Origin: Bufo bufo
Lineage: Eukaryota; Chordata; Amphibia; Anura; Bufonidae
Reading direction: 5' to 3'
NCBI RefSeq assembly: GCF_905171765.1
Contig: NC_053389.1
Coordinates: forward strand, 219,610,624 to 219,674,623
Length of the DNA: 64,000 nt
In this document: piece by piece, positions 22,639 to 33,957 of the stretch
How the letters are laid out: each line of letters begins with the position of its first letter
Numbering within the stretch: the stretch's first letter is position 1
The notes under the pieces: model-generated
The model's database searches: none
What the model saw: only the letters and a program-made list of their open reading frames with translations
Told to the model about the DNA's origin: nothing
Made by a program: the position numbers and the translations under genes

Positions 22639-24185
22639 CAGGGAGTGCAGAATTATTAGGCAAATTAGTATTTTGACCACATCATCCTCTTTATGCATGT
22701 GTTCTTACTCCAAGCTGTATAGGCTCGAAAGCCTACTACCAATTAAGCATATTAGGTGATGTGCATCTCTGTAATGAGAAGGGGTGTGGTCTAATGACAT
22801 CAACACCCTATATTAGGTGTGCATAATTATTAGGCAACTTCCTTTCCTTTGGCAAAATGGGTCAAAAGAAGGACTTGACAGGCTCAGAAAAGTCAAAAAT
22901 AGTGAGATATCTTGCAGAGGGATGCAGCACTCTTAAAATTGCAAAGCTTCTGAAGCGTGATCATCGAACAATCAAGCGTTTCATTCAAAATAGTCAACAG
23001 GGTCGCAAGAAGCGTGTGGAAAAACTAAGGCGCAAAATAACTGCCCATGAACTGAGAAAAGTCAAGCGTGCAGCTGCCAAGATGCCACTTGCCACCAGTT
23101 TGGCCATATTTCAGAGCTGCAACATCACTGGAGTGCCCAAAAGCACAAGGTGTGCAATACTCAGAGACATGGCCAAGGTAAGAAAGGCTGAAAGACGACC
23201 ACCACTGAACAAGACACACAAGCTGAAACGTCAAGACTGGGCCAAGAAATATCTCAAGACTGATTTTTCTAAGGTTTTATGGACTGATGAAATGAGAGTG
23301 AGTCTTGATGGGCCAGATGGATGGGTCCGTGGCTGGATTGGTAAAGGGCAGAGAGCTCCAGTCCGACTCAGACGCCAGCAAGGTGGAGGTGGAGTACTGG
23401 TTTGGGCTGGTATCATCAAAGATGAGCCTGTGGGGCCTTTTCGGGTTGAGGATGGAGTCAAGCTCAACTCCCAGTCCTACTGCCAGTTTCTGGAAGACAC
23501 CTTCTTCAAGCAGTGGTACAGAGAAGTCTGCATCCTTCAAGAAAAACATGATTTTCATGCAGGACAATGCTCCATCACACGCATCCAAGTACTCCACAGC
23601 GTGGCTGGCAAGAAAGGGTATAAAAGAAGAAAATCTAATGACATGGCCTCCTTGTTCACCTGATCTGAACCCCATTGAGAACCTGTGGTCCATCATCAAA
23701 TGTGAGATTTACAAGGAGGGAAAACAGTACACCTCTCTGAACAGTGTCTGGGAGGCTGTGGTTGCTGCTGCACGCAATGTTGATGGTGAACAGATCAAAA
23801 CACTGACAGAATCCATGGATGGCAGGCTTTTGAGTGTCCTTGCAAAGAAAGGTGGCTATATTGGTCACTGATTTGTTTTTGTTTTGTTTTTAAATGTCAG
23901 AAATGTATATTTGTGAATGTTAAGATGTTATATTGGTTTCACTGGTAAAAATAAATAATTGAAATGGGTATATATTAGTTTTTTGTTAAGTTGCCTAATA
24001 ATTATGCACAGTAATAGTCACCTGCACACACAGATATCCCCCTAAAATAGCTAAAACTAAAAACTACTTCCAAAAATATTCAGCTTTGATATTAATGAGT
24101 TTTTTGGGTACATTGAGAACATGGTTGTTCAATAATAAAATTAATCCTCAAAAATACAACTTGCCTAATAATTCTGCACTCCCTG
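22639..24185 (+). mobile_element. Tc1-like (DD37E) transposon, copy 1
   Basis: 1547 bp flanked by TA on both sides, with terminal inverted repeats CAGGGAGTGCAGAATTATTA / TAATAATTCTGCACTCCCTG. Inner copies of the GCATAATTATTAGGCAA motif at about 22820-22836 and 23991-24008 give the paired outer/inner repeat arrangement seen in several Tc1-like elements. A single transposase frame lies between. A second copy, very similar in sequence, is at 31538-33099. Confidence 0.95.
22857..23871 (+). pseudogene. DD37E Tc1-like transposase, copy 1 (frameshifted)
   Basis: Would excise and reinsert the element by cut-and-paste at TA sites. Starts at ATG 22857. The N-terminus has paired helix-turn-helix DNA-binding features (KIVRYLAEGCSTLKIAKLL, DHRTIKRFI). 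The catalytic domain has the first Asp in WTDEMRVSLDG, the second in FMQDNAPSHAS and the Glu in SPDLNPIENLW; 37 residues separate the second Asp and the Glu, hence DD37E. Compared with copy 2, two bases are missing near 23520, so the first frame runs off into unrelated residues to 23663 and the true C-terminus continues in another frame to GGYIGH at 23871. All three acidic residues are still encoded, but in two frames. Confidence 0.93.
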
Positions 24186-26090
24186 TATATTTACTTCAGG
24201 CCTACACTGGTTCACACCGTGTGAGATACCCCCTCTACATACAGGGGTTTGCATCAGGCATTAGAAATACAGCCATTTGAAATACAGCCATTTTGGGCAA
24301 AGAAATATTGAATTCAAGCCTACACTGGTTCAGATACCCCCTCTACATACAAGGGTTTGAATCAGGGATTTGAAATACAGCCATTTGAAATACAACCATT
24401 TTGTGCAAAGATATATTTACTTCAGGCCTACACTGGTTCAGACCGTGTGAGATACCCCCTCTACATACAGGGGGTTTGATTCAGGGATTTGAAATACAGC
24501 CATTTGAAATACAGCCATTTTGTGCAAAGATATATTTACTTCAGGCCTACAATGGTTCAGACCATGTGAGATACCCCCTCTACATACAAGGGTTTGAATC
24601 AGGCATTTGAAATACAGCCATTTTGGGCAAATAAATATTTACTTCAGACCTACACTGGTTCAAACCGTGTGAGATACCCCCTCTACATACAGGGGTTTGA
24701 ATCAGGGATTTGAAATACAGCAAATTGAAATACAGCCATTTTGTGCAAAGATATATTTACTTCAGGCCTACACTGGTTCAGGCCCATGAGATACCCCCTC
24801 TACATACAGGGGTTTGAATCAGGCATTTGAAATACAGCCATTTGAAATACAGCCATTTTGTGCAAAGATATATTTACTTCAGGCCTACAATGGTTCAGAC
24901 CATGTGACATACCCCCTCTACATACAGGGGTTTGAATCAGACATTTGAAATACAGCCATTTTGGGCAAAGAAATATTTACTTCAGGCCTACACTGGTTCA
25001 GGCCCTGTGAGATACTCCCTCTACATACAGGGGTTTGATTCAGGGATTTGAAATAGACATTTGAAATACAGCCATTTTGTGCAAAGATATATTTACTTCA
25101 GGCCTACACTGGTTAAGGCCCTGTGAGATACTTCCTCTTCATACAGGGGTTTGATTCAGGGATTTGAAATACAGCCATTTGAAATACAGCCATTTTGTGC
25201 AAAGATATATTTACTTCAGGCCTACACTGGTTCAGGCCCTGTGAGATACTCCCTCTACATACAGGGGTTTCATTCAGTGATTTGAAATACAGCCATTTTG
25301 TGCAAAGATATATTTACTTCAGGCCTACACTGGTTCAGGCCCTGTGAGATACTCCCTCTACATACAGGGGTTTCATTCAGTGATTTGAAATACAGCCATT
25401 TGAAATACAGCCATTTTGTGCAAAGATATATTTACTTCAGGCCTACACTGGTTCAGGCCCTGTGAGATACTCCCTATACATACAGGGGTTTGATTTAGGG
25501 ATTTGAAATACAGCCATTTGAAATACAGCCATTTTGTGCAAAGATATATTTACTTCAGGCCTACACTAGTTCAGGCCCTATGAGATACTCCCTCTACATA
25601 CATGGGTTTGATTCAGGGATTTGAAATACAGCCATTTTGTGCAAAGATATATTTACTTCAGGCCTACACTGGTTCAGACCCTGTGAGATACCCCCTCTAC
25701 ATACAGGGGTTTGAATCAGGCATTTGAAATACAGCCATTTTGTGCAAAGATATATTTACTTCAGGCCTACACTGGTTCAGACCGTGTGAGATACCCCCTC
25801 TACATACAGTGGTTTGAATCAGGGATTTGAAATACAGCCATTTGAAATACAGCTATTTTGTGCAAAGATATATTTACTTCAGGCCTACACTGATTCAGAC
25901 CGTGTGAGATACCCCCTCTACATACAGGGGTTTGAATCAGGGATTTGAAATACAGCCATTTTGGGCAAAAAAATCTTTTATTGAGGCCTAGTCTGCTTCA
26001 GGCCGTGTGAGATACACCCTTTACATACTGTCGTTCTATTCTACTATCAATTAAACACCCATTTAGGGCAAGATCCTAAATTTGAAAAAT

Positions 26091-29000
26091 ATGAGGAGAG
26101 CGTCAAATAAGGGACGTGGCCCAGGTCGTGGTGCTGCTGGTGGAGCTCTTGTTGCAGGGAGAGGACATGGTCAATATGTGCCAGCTACACGCACAAGTGA
26201 AACCCCTTCCTCAGGTGCGAGTAGGCGACAAAACCTGCAGCGGTATTTGGTCGGGCCTAATGCTGCTCTACGAATAGTGAGGCCTGAACAAGTACAGGCG
26301 ATAGTAGATTGGGTTGCTGACAGTGGATCCAGTTCCTTCACATTGTCTCCCACCCAGTCTCCTGCTGAAAGACCACAGTTGGCACCTGCAGCCGATGTCC
26401 ATCAGTCTTTCACCTCACCCCCTTGCAAATCAGCCAAGCAGTCTGAGCCCCAAGTCATGCAGCAGTCTCTTCTGATTTTTGATGACTCTCTTAGCAGGGT
26501 TTCCCAGGGCCATCCACCTAGCCCTGCCCCAGAAGTGGAAGAGATTGAGTGCACCGATGCCCAACCACTTATCTTTCAAGATGAGTACATGGGAGGATCA
26601 TCGCAGCACGTCTCGGATGATGACGAAACACAGGTGCCAACTGCTGGGGCTTTCGAAAGTGTGCAGACCGACAAGGAAGTCAGGGGTGAAGACTGGGTGG
26701 AAGATGATGTGGAGGACAATGAGGTGCTCGATCCCACATGGAATCAAGGTCATGCGAGTGACCTATGTAGTTCGGAGGAAGAGACGGTGGTCGCACAGAG
26801 CCACCAGCACAGCATAAGAGGGAGCAGGGTGCAAAAGCGGAGCGGCTGTCCTCTAGACAGTACGCCTCCTACTGCCCGCAGGGACCGAGCACACCATAGC
26901 CAGCTCCAAGGAGTTCCCTGGTGTGGCAGTTCTTCAGACAATGTGCTGACGACAAGACACGAGTGGTTTGCACGCTGTGCAATCAGAGCCTGAAGCGAGA
27001 CATAAACATTCTCAACCTGAGCACAACCTGCATGACCAGGCATTTAAGTGCAAAGCACGAGCAGCAGTGGAGTAGACACTTCAAAAACCAAGAAAGGTCT
27101 CTGGCTCCTCCTGCTTCCTCTTCTGCTGCAGTCGCGGCCTCTTCATCCACCTCTGGAGTGACAGTGCCTCCTGGCACCCCGCAAACAGAGGATCTGCCAG
27201 CAACACCAACACCTGGGTCACCAAGCATCTCCACAATGTTCCACGGAAGCGTTGAGCTCTCCATATCCCAAACGCTGGAGAGGAAGAGGAAGTACCCCCC
27301 TACCCACCCGCGATCCCTAGCCCTAAATGCCAGCATTTCTAAATTACTGGCCTTTGAAATGCTGTCATTCCGTCTGGTGGAGACGGATAGTTTTAAAGGC
27401 CTTATGGCGGTGGCTGTCCCACAGTACGTCGTGCCCAGCCGCCACTACTTTTCAAGGCGAGCCATCCCTTCCCTGCACAACCAAGTAAGGAACAAAATCA
27501 GGTGTGCACTGCGCAACGCCATCTGTGGCAAGGTGCACCTGACTACAAATATGTGGACCAGTAAGCAAGGTCAGGGCCGTTATATCTCCATAACAGCACA
27601 CTGGGTAAATGCAGTGGCGGCTGGGCCTGAGGCGGATAGCAGTTTGGCGCATGTCCTTCCACCACCGAGGATTGCAGGGCGCTTCAGTTTGCCTCGTGTT
27701 GCCTCCTACTCCTACACCGCTTCCTCATCTTCTACCAGCTCCTCATCCGGTCATCGTAACACCTTCACCACCAACTTCAGCACAGCCAGGGGTAAACGAC
27801 AGCAGGCAGTTTTAAAACTTATCTGTTTGGGGGACAAACCCCACACCGGGCAGGAGCTGTGGACGGGCCTTGAAGAACAGACCAATGAGTGGTTTATGCC
27901 AGTCAGCCTCAAGCCCGGCCTGGTGGTGTGCGATAATGGGCGAAATCTCGTAGCAGCTCTGGGACTAGCCGGTTTGACGCACATCCTTTGCCTGGCGCAT
28001 GTGCTGAATTTGGTGGTGCAGAGATTCCTTAAAAATTACCCCGACATGTCAGAGCTGCTGCATAAAGTGCGGGCCGTCTGTGCGCGCTTTCGGCTTTCTC
28101 ACCCTGCTGCTGCTCGCCTGTCAGCGCTGCAGTGTAACTTCGGCCTTCCCGCTCACCGCCTCATATGCGACGTGCCCACAAGGTGGAAATCCACCTTGCA
28201 CATGCTGTCCAGACTGTGTGAGCAGCAGCAGGCAATAGTGGAGTTTCAGCTGCAGCACGCACGGGTGAGTCGCTCGGCGGAACAGCACCACTTCACCACC
28301 AATGACTGGGCCTCCATGCGAGACCTGTGTTCCTTGTTGCGCTGTTTCGAGTACTCCACCAACATGGCCAGTGCCGATAACGCTGTTCTCAGCGTTACTA
28401 TCCCACTTCTATGCCTCCTTGAAAAAACGCTCCTGGCGATGATGGAAGAGGATGTGGCACAGGAGGAGGAGGAGGAGGAAGAGGGATCATTTCGTAGGGT
28501 TTCCTGCACCCACAAACCCAAGGTACACAATTGTCCAGCCAGGGCACAGTTCAGGAGGATGACGAGGTGGAGGATGAGGAGGAGGAGATGGAACCATGTT
28601 CACAGCAGGGTGGCACCCAGACCAGCTCATGGCCATCACTGGTGCATGGATGGGGGAATATAGAGGACACAGACGATACACCTCCCACAGAGGACAGCTT
28701 TTCGTTGCCTCTGGGCAGCCTGGCACACATGAGCGATTACATGCTGCAGTTTCTCCGCAACGACCGCCGAGTTGCCCACATTCTAACTTGTGCTGATTAC
28801 TGGGTGGCCACGCTGCTGGATCCCCGTTACAAGAACAATGTACCATCCTTAATTCCGTCACAGGAGCGTGATCGTAAGATGCGCGAGTACAAGCGCACGC
28901 TGGTAGACGCGCTGCTGGTGGCATTCCCACCTGACAGCGGGGGCACAGTGGAAGCACAAGGCGAAGGCAGAGGACGAGGAAGAGGTCGCCAATGCAGCTG

Positions 29001-29396
29001 GGGCACCGCCAGCACCTCAGAAGGCATGGTTAGTATGGCCGAAATGTGGAAAAGCTTTGTCAGCACGCCACAACAACCAGCACCACCAGCTGATATGGAA
29101 CGTCTTAGCAGGAGGCAGCATTTCACAAACATGGTGGAGCAGTATGTGACGGGTCTGCCCCCTTCAACTTCTGGGTCTCCAAATTGGGCACATGGCCTGA
29201 GCTTGCCCTTTATGCCTTGGAGGTGCTGGCCTGCCCTGTAGCCAGTGTATTATCTGAATGTGTGTTTAGCACGGCAGGGGGCGTCATCATAGACAAGCGC
29301 AGCCGCCTGTCCACAGCCAATGTGGACAAGCTCACATTCATTAAAATGAACCAGGCATGGATCCCTCAGGACTTGTCCGTACCTTGTGCAGAATAG
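26091..29396 (+). pseudogene. hAT transposase with BED finger, three frameshifts
   Basis: About 1,090 codons if the frames are followed. The N-terminus (first ATG 26091) is Arg/Gly-rich (SNKGRGPGRGAAGG), then acidic. A BED zinc finger lies at about 26924-27065 (WQFF, CTLC, TRHLSAKH). The RNase-H-like catalytic core has VVCDNGRNLVAA and ILCLAHVLNLVV (near 27925-28020). The C-terminal hAT dimerisation domain has LACPVASVLSECVFSTAGG and the NVDKL segment. Frame changes near 26920, between 28531 and 28663, and between 29184 and 29241 each need a -1 step, as one-base losses would give. It cannot make full-length protein. AATTAAAT-rich sequence follows. ZBED-type domesticated host genes share this architecture, but here it lies inside a recognisable transposon. 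Confidence 0.9.
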
Positions 29397-29399
29397 ACA

Positions 29400-30065
29400 T
29401 GTATACCGGCACTAAGCCATATACTGCAGCGCAATTGCTCATGTTTGTATTTTGGATATTTCACACTCTTTTGGAGTGTACCTTAATTTTACAAAATTAA
29501 ATTAAAACCAAAAACCTGTGTTGGCTATCTCGTCCTCCTCCACCGCCGCTTCCACCGACTCCGCTACGTCCACCGCCTCCTCAAACTCCTACTCCATATG
29601 GAACTCCACCTCATAAATCATTTTTTTTTTTTGTACGTGTTTTATTTTATATCATTTCACTACTTTGTCATTTACATTTTCGGGTGAAATTCACCAATTT
29701 TTGGGTGTATAGTACCACTGCTATACCTAGTAGACTGGTAAAAAAAAATTGTCATTTACTTTTTCGGGTGAAATTAACCAATTTTGGTGTGTATAGTACC
29801 ACTGCTATACCCAGTGGACAGGTTAAAAAATAAATAAATTGTCAGTTATATATTCTTGTGAAATTCACCAATTTTTGGGTGTGATGTACCACTCCTATAC
29901 CTAGTAGACCGAAAAAAATAAAAATAATAGTCAGTTATATTTTTTGTTGAAATTCACCAATTTTTGGGTGTAATATACCCCTCCTCTACCTAGTTGACAG
30001 CTTGGGTTGACATTATACAATTTTAGAGGTGAATAAACACCTGCTATGCATAGATGACAGGGAAT
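29400..30065. repeat. hAT 3' region with ~85-95-bp tandem repeats
   Basis: After the stop, a proline-codon-like CCTCCTCCACCGCCGCTTCC stretch (29532-29580) is followed from about 29665 by four to five units containing GGTGAAATTCACCAATTTTT, GGGTGTATAGTACCACTGC and TATACCTAGTAGAC. Units diverge towards the right. Confidence 0.75.
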
Positions 30066-30412
30066 AAAATTTATTAAATTATTCAGTAATTAATGCGCAC
30101 CACATCCTTTCATTCAATGCTTGAACTTTGAAAAGTTGTCACACTTTTATGCTTTAATAATTTCTCCCATATTTCAACTCTAATTTTAAATTTGAAAAAA
30201 TGAATCCTCCCTTGGATGTGGTCTCTCTTTCTCACGCTCCCTCTCTGGCCTGAAACCATGATTCCCTGCCACCCGTGATCACCATGGTAGGCGCATAAAA
30301 GAACATCGAAAGTTGATAGAGCAGATATCAAATTGGATCGTGAACATCACGGGGACGTGCGACATGGTGGGGCAGTAAGTGTGCACACGCCTACACGAAC
30401 TGACTGACAGGG

Positions 30413-30720
30413 GTCATCCCCTGCAACTTCTGGGTCTCCAAATTGGGCACATGGCCTGAGCTTGCCCTTTAGCCCTTGGAGGTGCTGGCCTGCCCTGCAG
30501 CCAGTGTATTGTCTGAACGTGTGTTTAGCACGACTGGAGGGGGTTATCACAGGTTATATTTCCCAATGTTTTGGGGTGTACCCTAATTTTAAAAATAAAA
30601 TTTAAAACAAAAAACCAGTGTAGGCTACCTCCTCCTCCACCGCCGCTTCCACCTACACCGCCACATCCACCGCCTCCTCAACCTCCTACTCCATATGGAC
30701 CTGGTCCTCCTAGATCAAGA
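30413..30720 (+). pseudogene. Second, partial copy of the hAT transposase 3' end
   Basis: 30420-30545 repeats the end of the transposase gene at 29160-29285 (CTTCTGGGTCTCCAAATTGG, GCTTGCCCTTTA, GGAGGTGCTGGCCTGCCCTG). It then repeats the same downstream tail including the CCTCCTCCACCGCCGCTTCC stretch (30629-30648). The copy has a stop (TAG) in the dimerisation domain and is diverged. It is a tandem duplication of the element's 3' end or a relic of a second, overlapping hAT copy. Confidence 0.8.
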
Positions 30721-30944
30721 TTTTTTATTTTTACGTATTTTATGTTAATTAAAGTCATTTCCCTATCCTCTAGCCCTTTCCATTACAATTTTACAGCCAT
30801 TTTAGTGCTCAAAAGTTTGGGTCCCGATTGACTTCAATGGGGTTCGGGTTTGAGGTCAAGTTCCCGAACTCAAACTTTTTTCCGAAGTTCGGCTGAACTC
30901 GTCGAACCCGAACATCCAGGTGTCCGCTCAACTCTAGCTAGCAG

Positions 30945-31309
30945 TTGTTCACAAACCAATGTTACCACTTATGATCACACTGTAGAGCATAAGTGTGCCT
31001 ACTGCGCTGATCACATGTAGTCAATGGCAAAATAAACATTTACATTTAGTAACTTACAGGTGACTCCTCCTACACGGGTATTCTCCATCCAGTTCAGACC
31101 ACCATGATCACTTCTCCCAGCCATGACTTGTCCCTGCAGAGTTTGCCACACAGATGTCTTCATCATCTAATTTTGCCAACACACCCGCAACCTGTATACT
31201 AACACAAATTCCTCCTAGTGTCACACGCATGGCCATAAATATAATAGCAAAAATGTATACTACAGAATGTTCACATTATATATAGAGAGAAATAAAGCCC
31301 ATCTATCAC
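30945..31309. other. No gene recognised
   Basis: Sequence between the hAT target duplication and a minisatellite. No coding region or known repeat was recognised. Confidence 0.45.
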
Positions 31310-31537
31310 ACCAGTCTGCTGTGCTCCTGTATGTAGTATCTCCTGAAAGCTGTGCCCCTTCCTGTGCTCCTCGTATGTGCTCCTCCTGCCTGTTTTGCCC
31401 CATGTTTATAGTGCCTCCTGCCTGCTGTGTCCCCTGTATGTACTGGCACCTTCCTGCTGTGATCCCTGTATGTAGTGGCTCCTGTCTTCTGTGTCCCATG
31501 TTTCAAGAGCCTCCTGCCTGCTATGCCCCCATGTATA

Positions 31538-33099
31538 CAGGGAGTGCAGAATTATTAGACAAATGAGTATTTTGACCAAATCATCCTCTTTATGCATGTT
31601 GTCTTACTCCAAGCTGTATAGGCTCGAAAGCCTACTACCAATTAAGCATATTAGGTGATGTGCATCTCTGTAATGAGAAGGGGTGTGGTCTAATGACATC
31701 AACACCCTATATTAGGTGTGCATAATTACTAGGCAACTTCCTTTCCTTTGGCAAAATGGGTCAAAAGAAGGACTTGACAGACTCAGAAAAGTCAAAAATA
31801 GTGAGATATCTTGCAGAGGGATGCAGCACTCTTAAAATTGCAAAGCTTCTGAAGCGTGATCATCGAACAATCAAGCGTTTCATTCAAAATAGTCAACAGG
31901 GTCGCAAGAAGCGTGTGGAAAAACCAAGGCGCAAAATAACTGCCCATGAACTGAGAAAAGTCAAGCGTGCAGCTGCCAAGATGCCACTTGCCACCAGTTT
32001 GGCCATATTTCAGAGCTGCAACATCACTGGAGTGCCCAAAAGCACAAGGTGTGCAATACTCAGAGACATGGCCAAGGTAAGAAAGGCTGAAAGACGACCA
32101 CCACTGAACAAGACACACAAGCTGAAACGTCAAGACTGGGCCAAGAAATATCTCAAGACTGATTTTTCTAAGGTTTTATGGACTGATGAAATGAGAGTGA
32201 GTCTTGATGGGCCAGATGGATGGGCCGTGGCTGGATTGGTAAAGGGCAGAGAGCTCCAGTCCGACTCAGACGCCAGCAAGGTGGAGGTGGAGTACTGGTT
32301 TGGGCTGGTATCATCAAAGATGAGCTTGTGGGGCCTTTTCGGGTTGAGGATGGAGTCAAGCTCAACTCCCAGTCCTACTGCCAGTTTCTGAAAGACACCT
32401 TCTTCAAGCAGTGGTACAGGAAGAAGTCTGCATCCTTGAAGAAAAACATGATTTTCATGCAGGACAATGCTCCATCACACGCGTCCAAGTACTCCACAGC
32501 GTGGCTGGCAAGAAAGGGTATAAAAGAAGAAAATCTAATGACATGGCCTCCTTGTTCACCTGATCTGAACCCCATTGAGAACCTGTGGTCCATCATCAAA
32601 TGTGAGATTTACAAGGAGGGAAAACAGTACACCTCTCTGAACAGTGTCTGGGAGGCTGTGGTTGCTGCTGCACGCAATGTTGATGGTGAACAGATCAAAA
32701 CACTGACAGAATCCATGGATGGCAGGCTTTTGAGTGTCCTTGCAAAGAAAGGTGGCTATATTGGTCACTGATTTGTTTTTGTTTTGTTTTTGAATGTCAG
32801 AAATGTATATTTGTGAATGTTGAGATGTTATATTGGTTTCACTGGTAAAAATAAATAATTGAAATGGGTATATATTAGTTTTTTGTTAAGTTGCCTAATA
32901 ATTATGCACAGTAATAGTCACCTGCACACACAGATATCCCCCTAAAATAGCTAAAACTAAAAACAAACTAAAAACTACTTCCAAAAATATTCAGCTTTGA
33001 TATTAATGAGTTTTTTGGGTACATTGAGAACATGGTTGTTGTTCAATAATAAAATTAATCCTCAAAAATACAACTTGCCTAATAATTCTGCACTCCCTG
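31538..33099 (+). mobile_element. Tc1-like (DD37E) transposon, copy 2
   Basis: 1562 bp between TA dinucleotides (31536-31537 and 33100-33101), same terminal inverted repeats as copy 1 with one change (TTATTAGACAA instead of TTATTAGGCAA at the left end). Very similar to copy 1 over its whole length, which suggests recent movement of one family. Confidence 0.95.
31756..32771 (+). pseudogene. DD37E Tc1-like transposase, copy 2 (frameshifted)
   Basis: Same protein as copy 1, from ATG 31756 to the GGYIGH end at 32771. Relative to copy 1, one base is missing near 32225, just after the first catalytic Asp, so the frame from 31756 becomes nonsense and ends at 32391; the correct frame is open from about 32220 to 32771 and carries the second Asp and the Glu. 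Its lesion is different from that of copy 1, and at each lesion site the other copy is intact. Both must therefore descend from a source that lacked these two changes. Confidence 0.93.
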
Positions 33100-33165
33100 T
33101 ATAATGCCTCCAGCCAGCTTTGACCCCTATGCCCTGTGTATGTAATGCCTCTCACCTTTTGTTCC

Positions 33166-33658
33166 ACACATACACACGAGTATGAGCCTACTCGCATCCT
33201 GTCCCCAGTGCCACAATATCCTGGCCTCTTTTTGGCGGAACATTACAGGTGGCGTGATGACATCATTGTTCCGTCTGCATCACAGTAGAGTGCCAAATCA
33301 TGGCAGGGAACTAATGGCTCCCTTGTCCCGCAAGTGTCCTGAGGACGCAGATAAAATTGAGTGTAGGAGCCCCAGAAACTAGAAGAAGGGACCCAAAGCG
33401 CTCAGTTGCTTCTGACCTACCACTGCCCCTCCTCCTGACCCTGCTGACTCCTCCTCCTGATCACATTTGGGGGCAGAGTCCTTACACCTGAGCCTTAATG
33501 CTGGCTAGTTCTAGCCACAGCCAGGACTCACAAGTAAGTTGAGACTGGGGGCCCAGGTTGCAAGTCCTCTTAATGTCACGGGCCCCATTGTAGATGCAAT
33601 CATTGGCAAACTGGGGTTCTTAGGGCCCACCAGTGTAACTGATTCTGGGGGCCCACCT
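33166..33658. other. No gene recognised
   Basis: No supported coding region. GGGGGCCCA and GGGCCC motifs between 33548 and 33660 suggest a short dispersed repeat. Confidence 0.4.
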
Positions 33659-33957
33659 TAGGGCTCCTGCACGCTAACTTATTTTTTTTCCATGTCTGTA
33701 CCGTTCACTTCACTTCAATGGGGCCACAAAAAAAAAAAAAAGACTCTGTGTGCATTCCGTGTCTGTATGCCCGTTCTTCAAAATGATAGAACATGTCCTA
33801 TTATTGTCGGCATTACAGACAAGGATAGGACTGTTCTATTAGAGGCCGGCTGTTCTGTTCCGCATAATGTGGAATGCACACACCCGGTATCCATGTTTTG
33901 CAGATCCGCAATTTGCAGACTGCAAAACATCCAACGGTCGTGTTCATGAGCACTTAC
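33659..33957. mobile_element. MITE, GCTCCTGCACG-type ends
   Basis: Left end AGGGCTCCTGCACGC and right end GGTCGTGTTCATGAGCACT are imperfect inverted repeats. The interior has CTTCAATGGGGCC and GCAGATCCGCAATTTGC motifs shared with the other TIR-MITEs in the window. Confidence 0.6.

Larger units (their letters stand above)
22310..26035. repeat. ~100-118-bp satellite array inside the hAT element
   Basis: Roughly twenty copies of a unit containing TTCAGGCCTACACTGGTTCA, GTGTGAGATACCCCCTCTAC, ATACAGGGGTTTGAATCAGG and one or two ATTTGAAATACAGCC blocks, ending GTGCAAAGATATATTTAC. Units alternate between ~103 and ~118 bp depending on whether the 15-bp ATTTGAAATACAGCC block is doubled. The array is split at 22637/24187 by a Tc1-like element that inserted at a TA in the unit. 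It ends about 55 bp before the transposase start. Confidence 0.92.
19024..30936 (+). mobile_element. Large hAT DNA transposon with nested insertions
   Basis: Bounded by inverted ends TAGGGTTGAG (19024) and CTCAACTCTA (30936), with flanks GCTAGGAG (19016-19023) and GCTAGCAG (30937-30944), an 8-bp duplication matching 7 of 8 as expected for hAT elements. The only recognisable coding region is a BED-finger hAT transposase at 26091-29396. The rest is non-coding and unusually long: internal tandem repeats, a TTAA-type insertion (19742-21433) and a Tc1-like insertion (22639-24185). Near the right end GTTCGGGTTYGA motifs recur in both orientations (30842-30915). Confidence 0.82.
31310..33165. repeat. 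~30-bp minisatellite split by a Tc1-like element
   Basis: 31310-31537 has imperfect ~30-bp units built on GTGCCTCCTGCCTGCTGTG and CCCCTGTATGTA. The pattern resumes at 33100-33165 (TAATGCCTCCAGCCAGCTTT). The Tc1-like element inserted at a TA in one unit. Confidence 0.75.

Noticed and set aside
24086..24610. Repeated short frames (VRYPLYIQGF)
   Set aside because: Translations of a tandem satellite unit, not a repeat protein.
22310..26035. Possible CRISPR-like array
   Set aside because: Units are contiguous satellite repeats without unique spacers, and the context is vertebrate.
26091..29396. Domesticated ZBED-type host gene
   Set aside because: Three frameshifts and position inside a transposon with its own ends and target duplication argue for a dead transposase.
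30571..30831. Proline-rich open frame (PPPPLPP)
   Set aside because: It is a translation of the CCTCCTCCACCG-type tail repeated after the hAT transposase; no start context or conserved domain.
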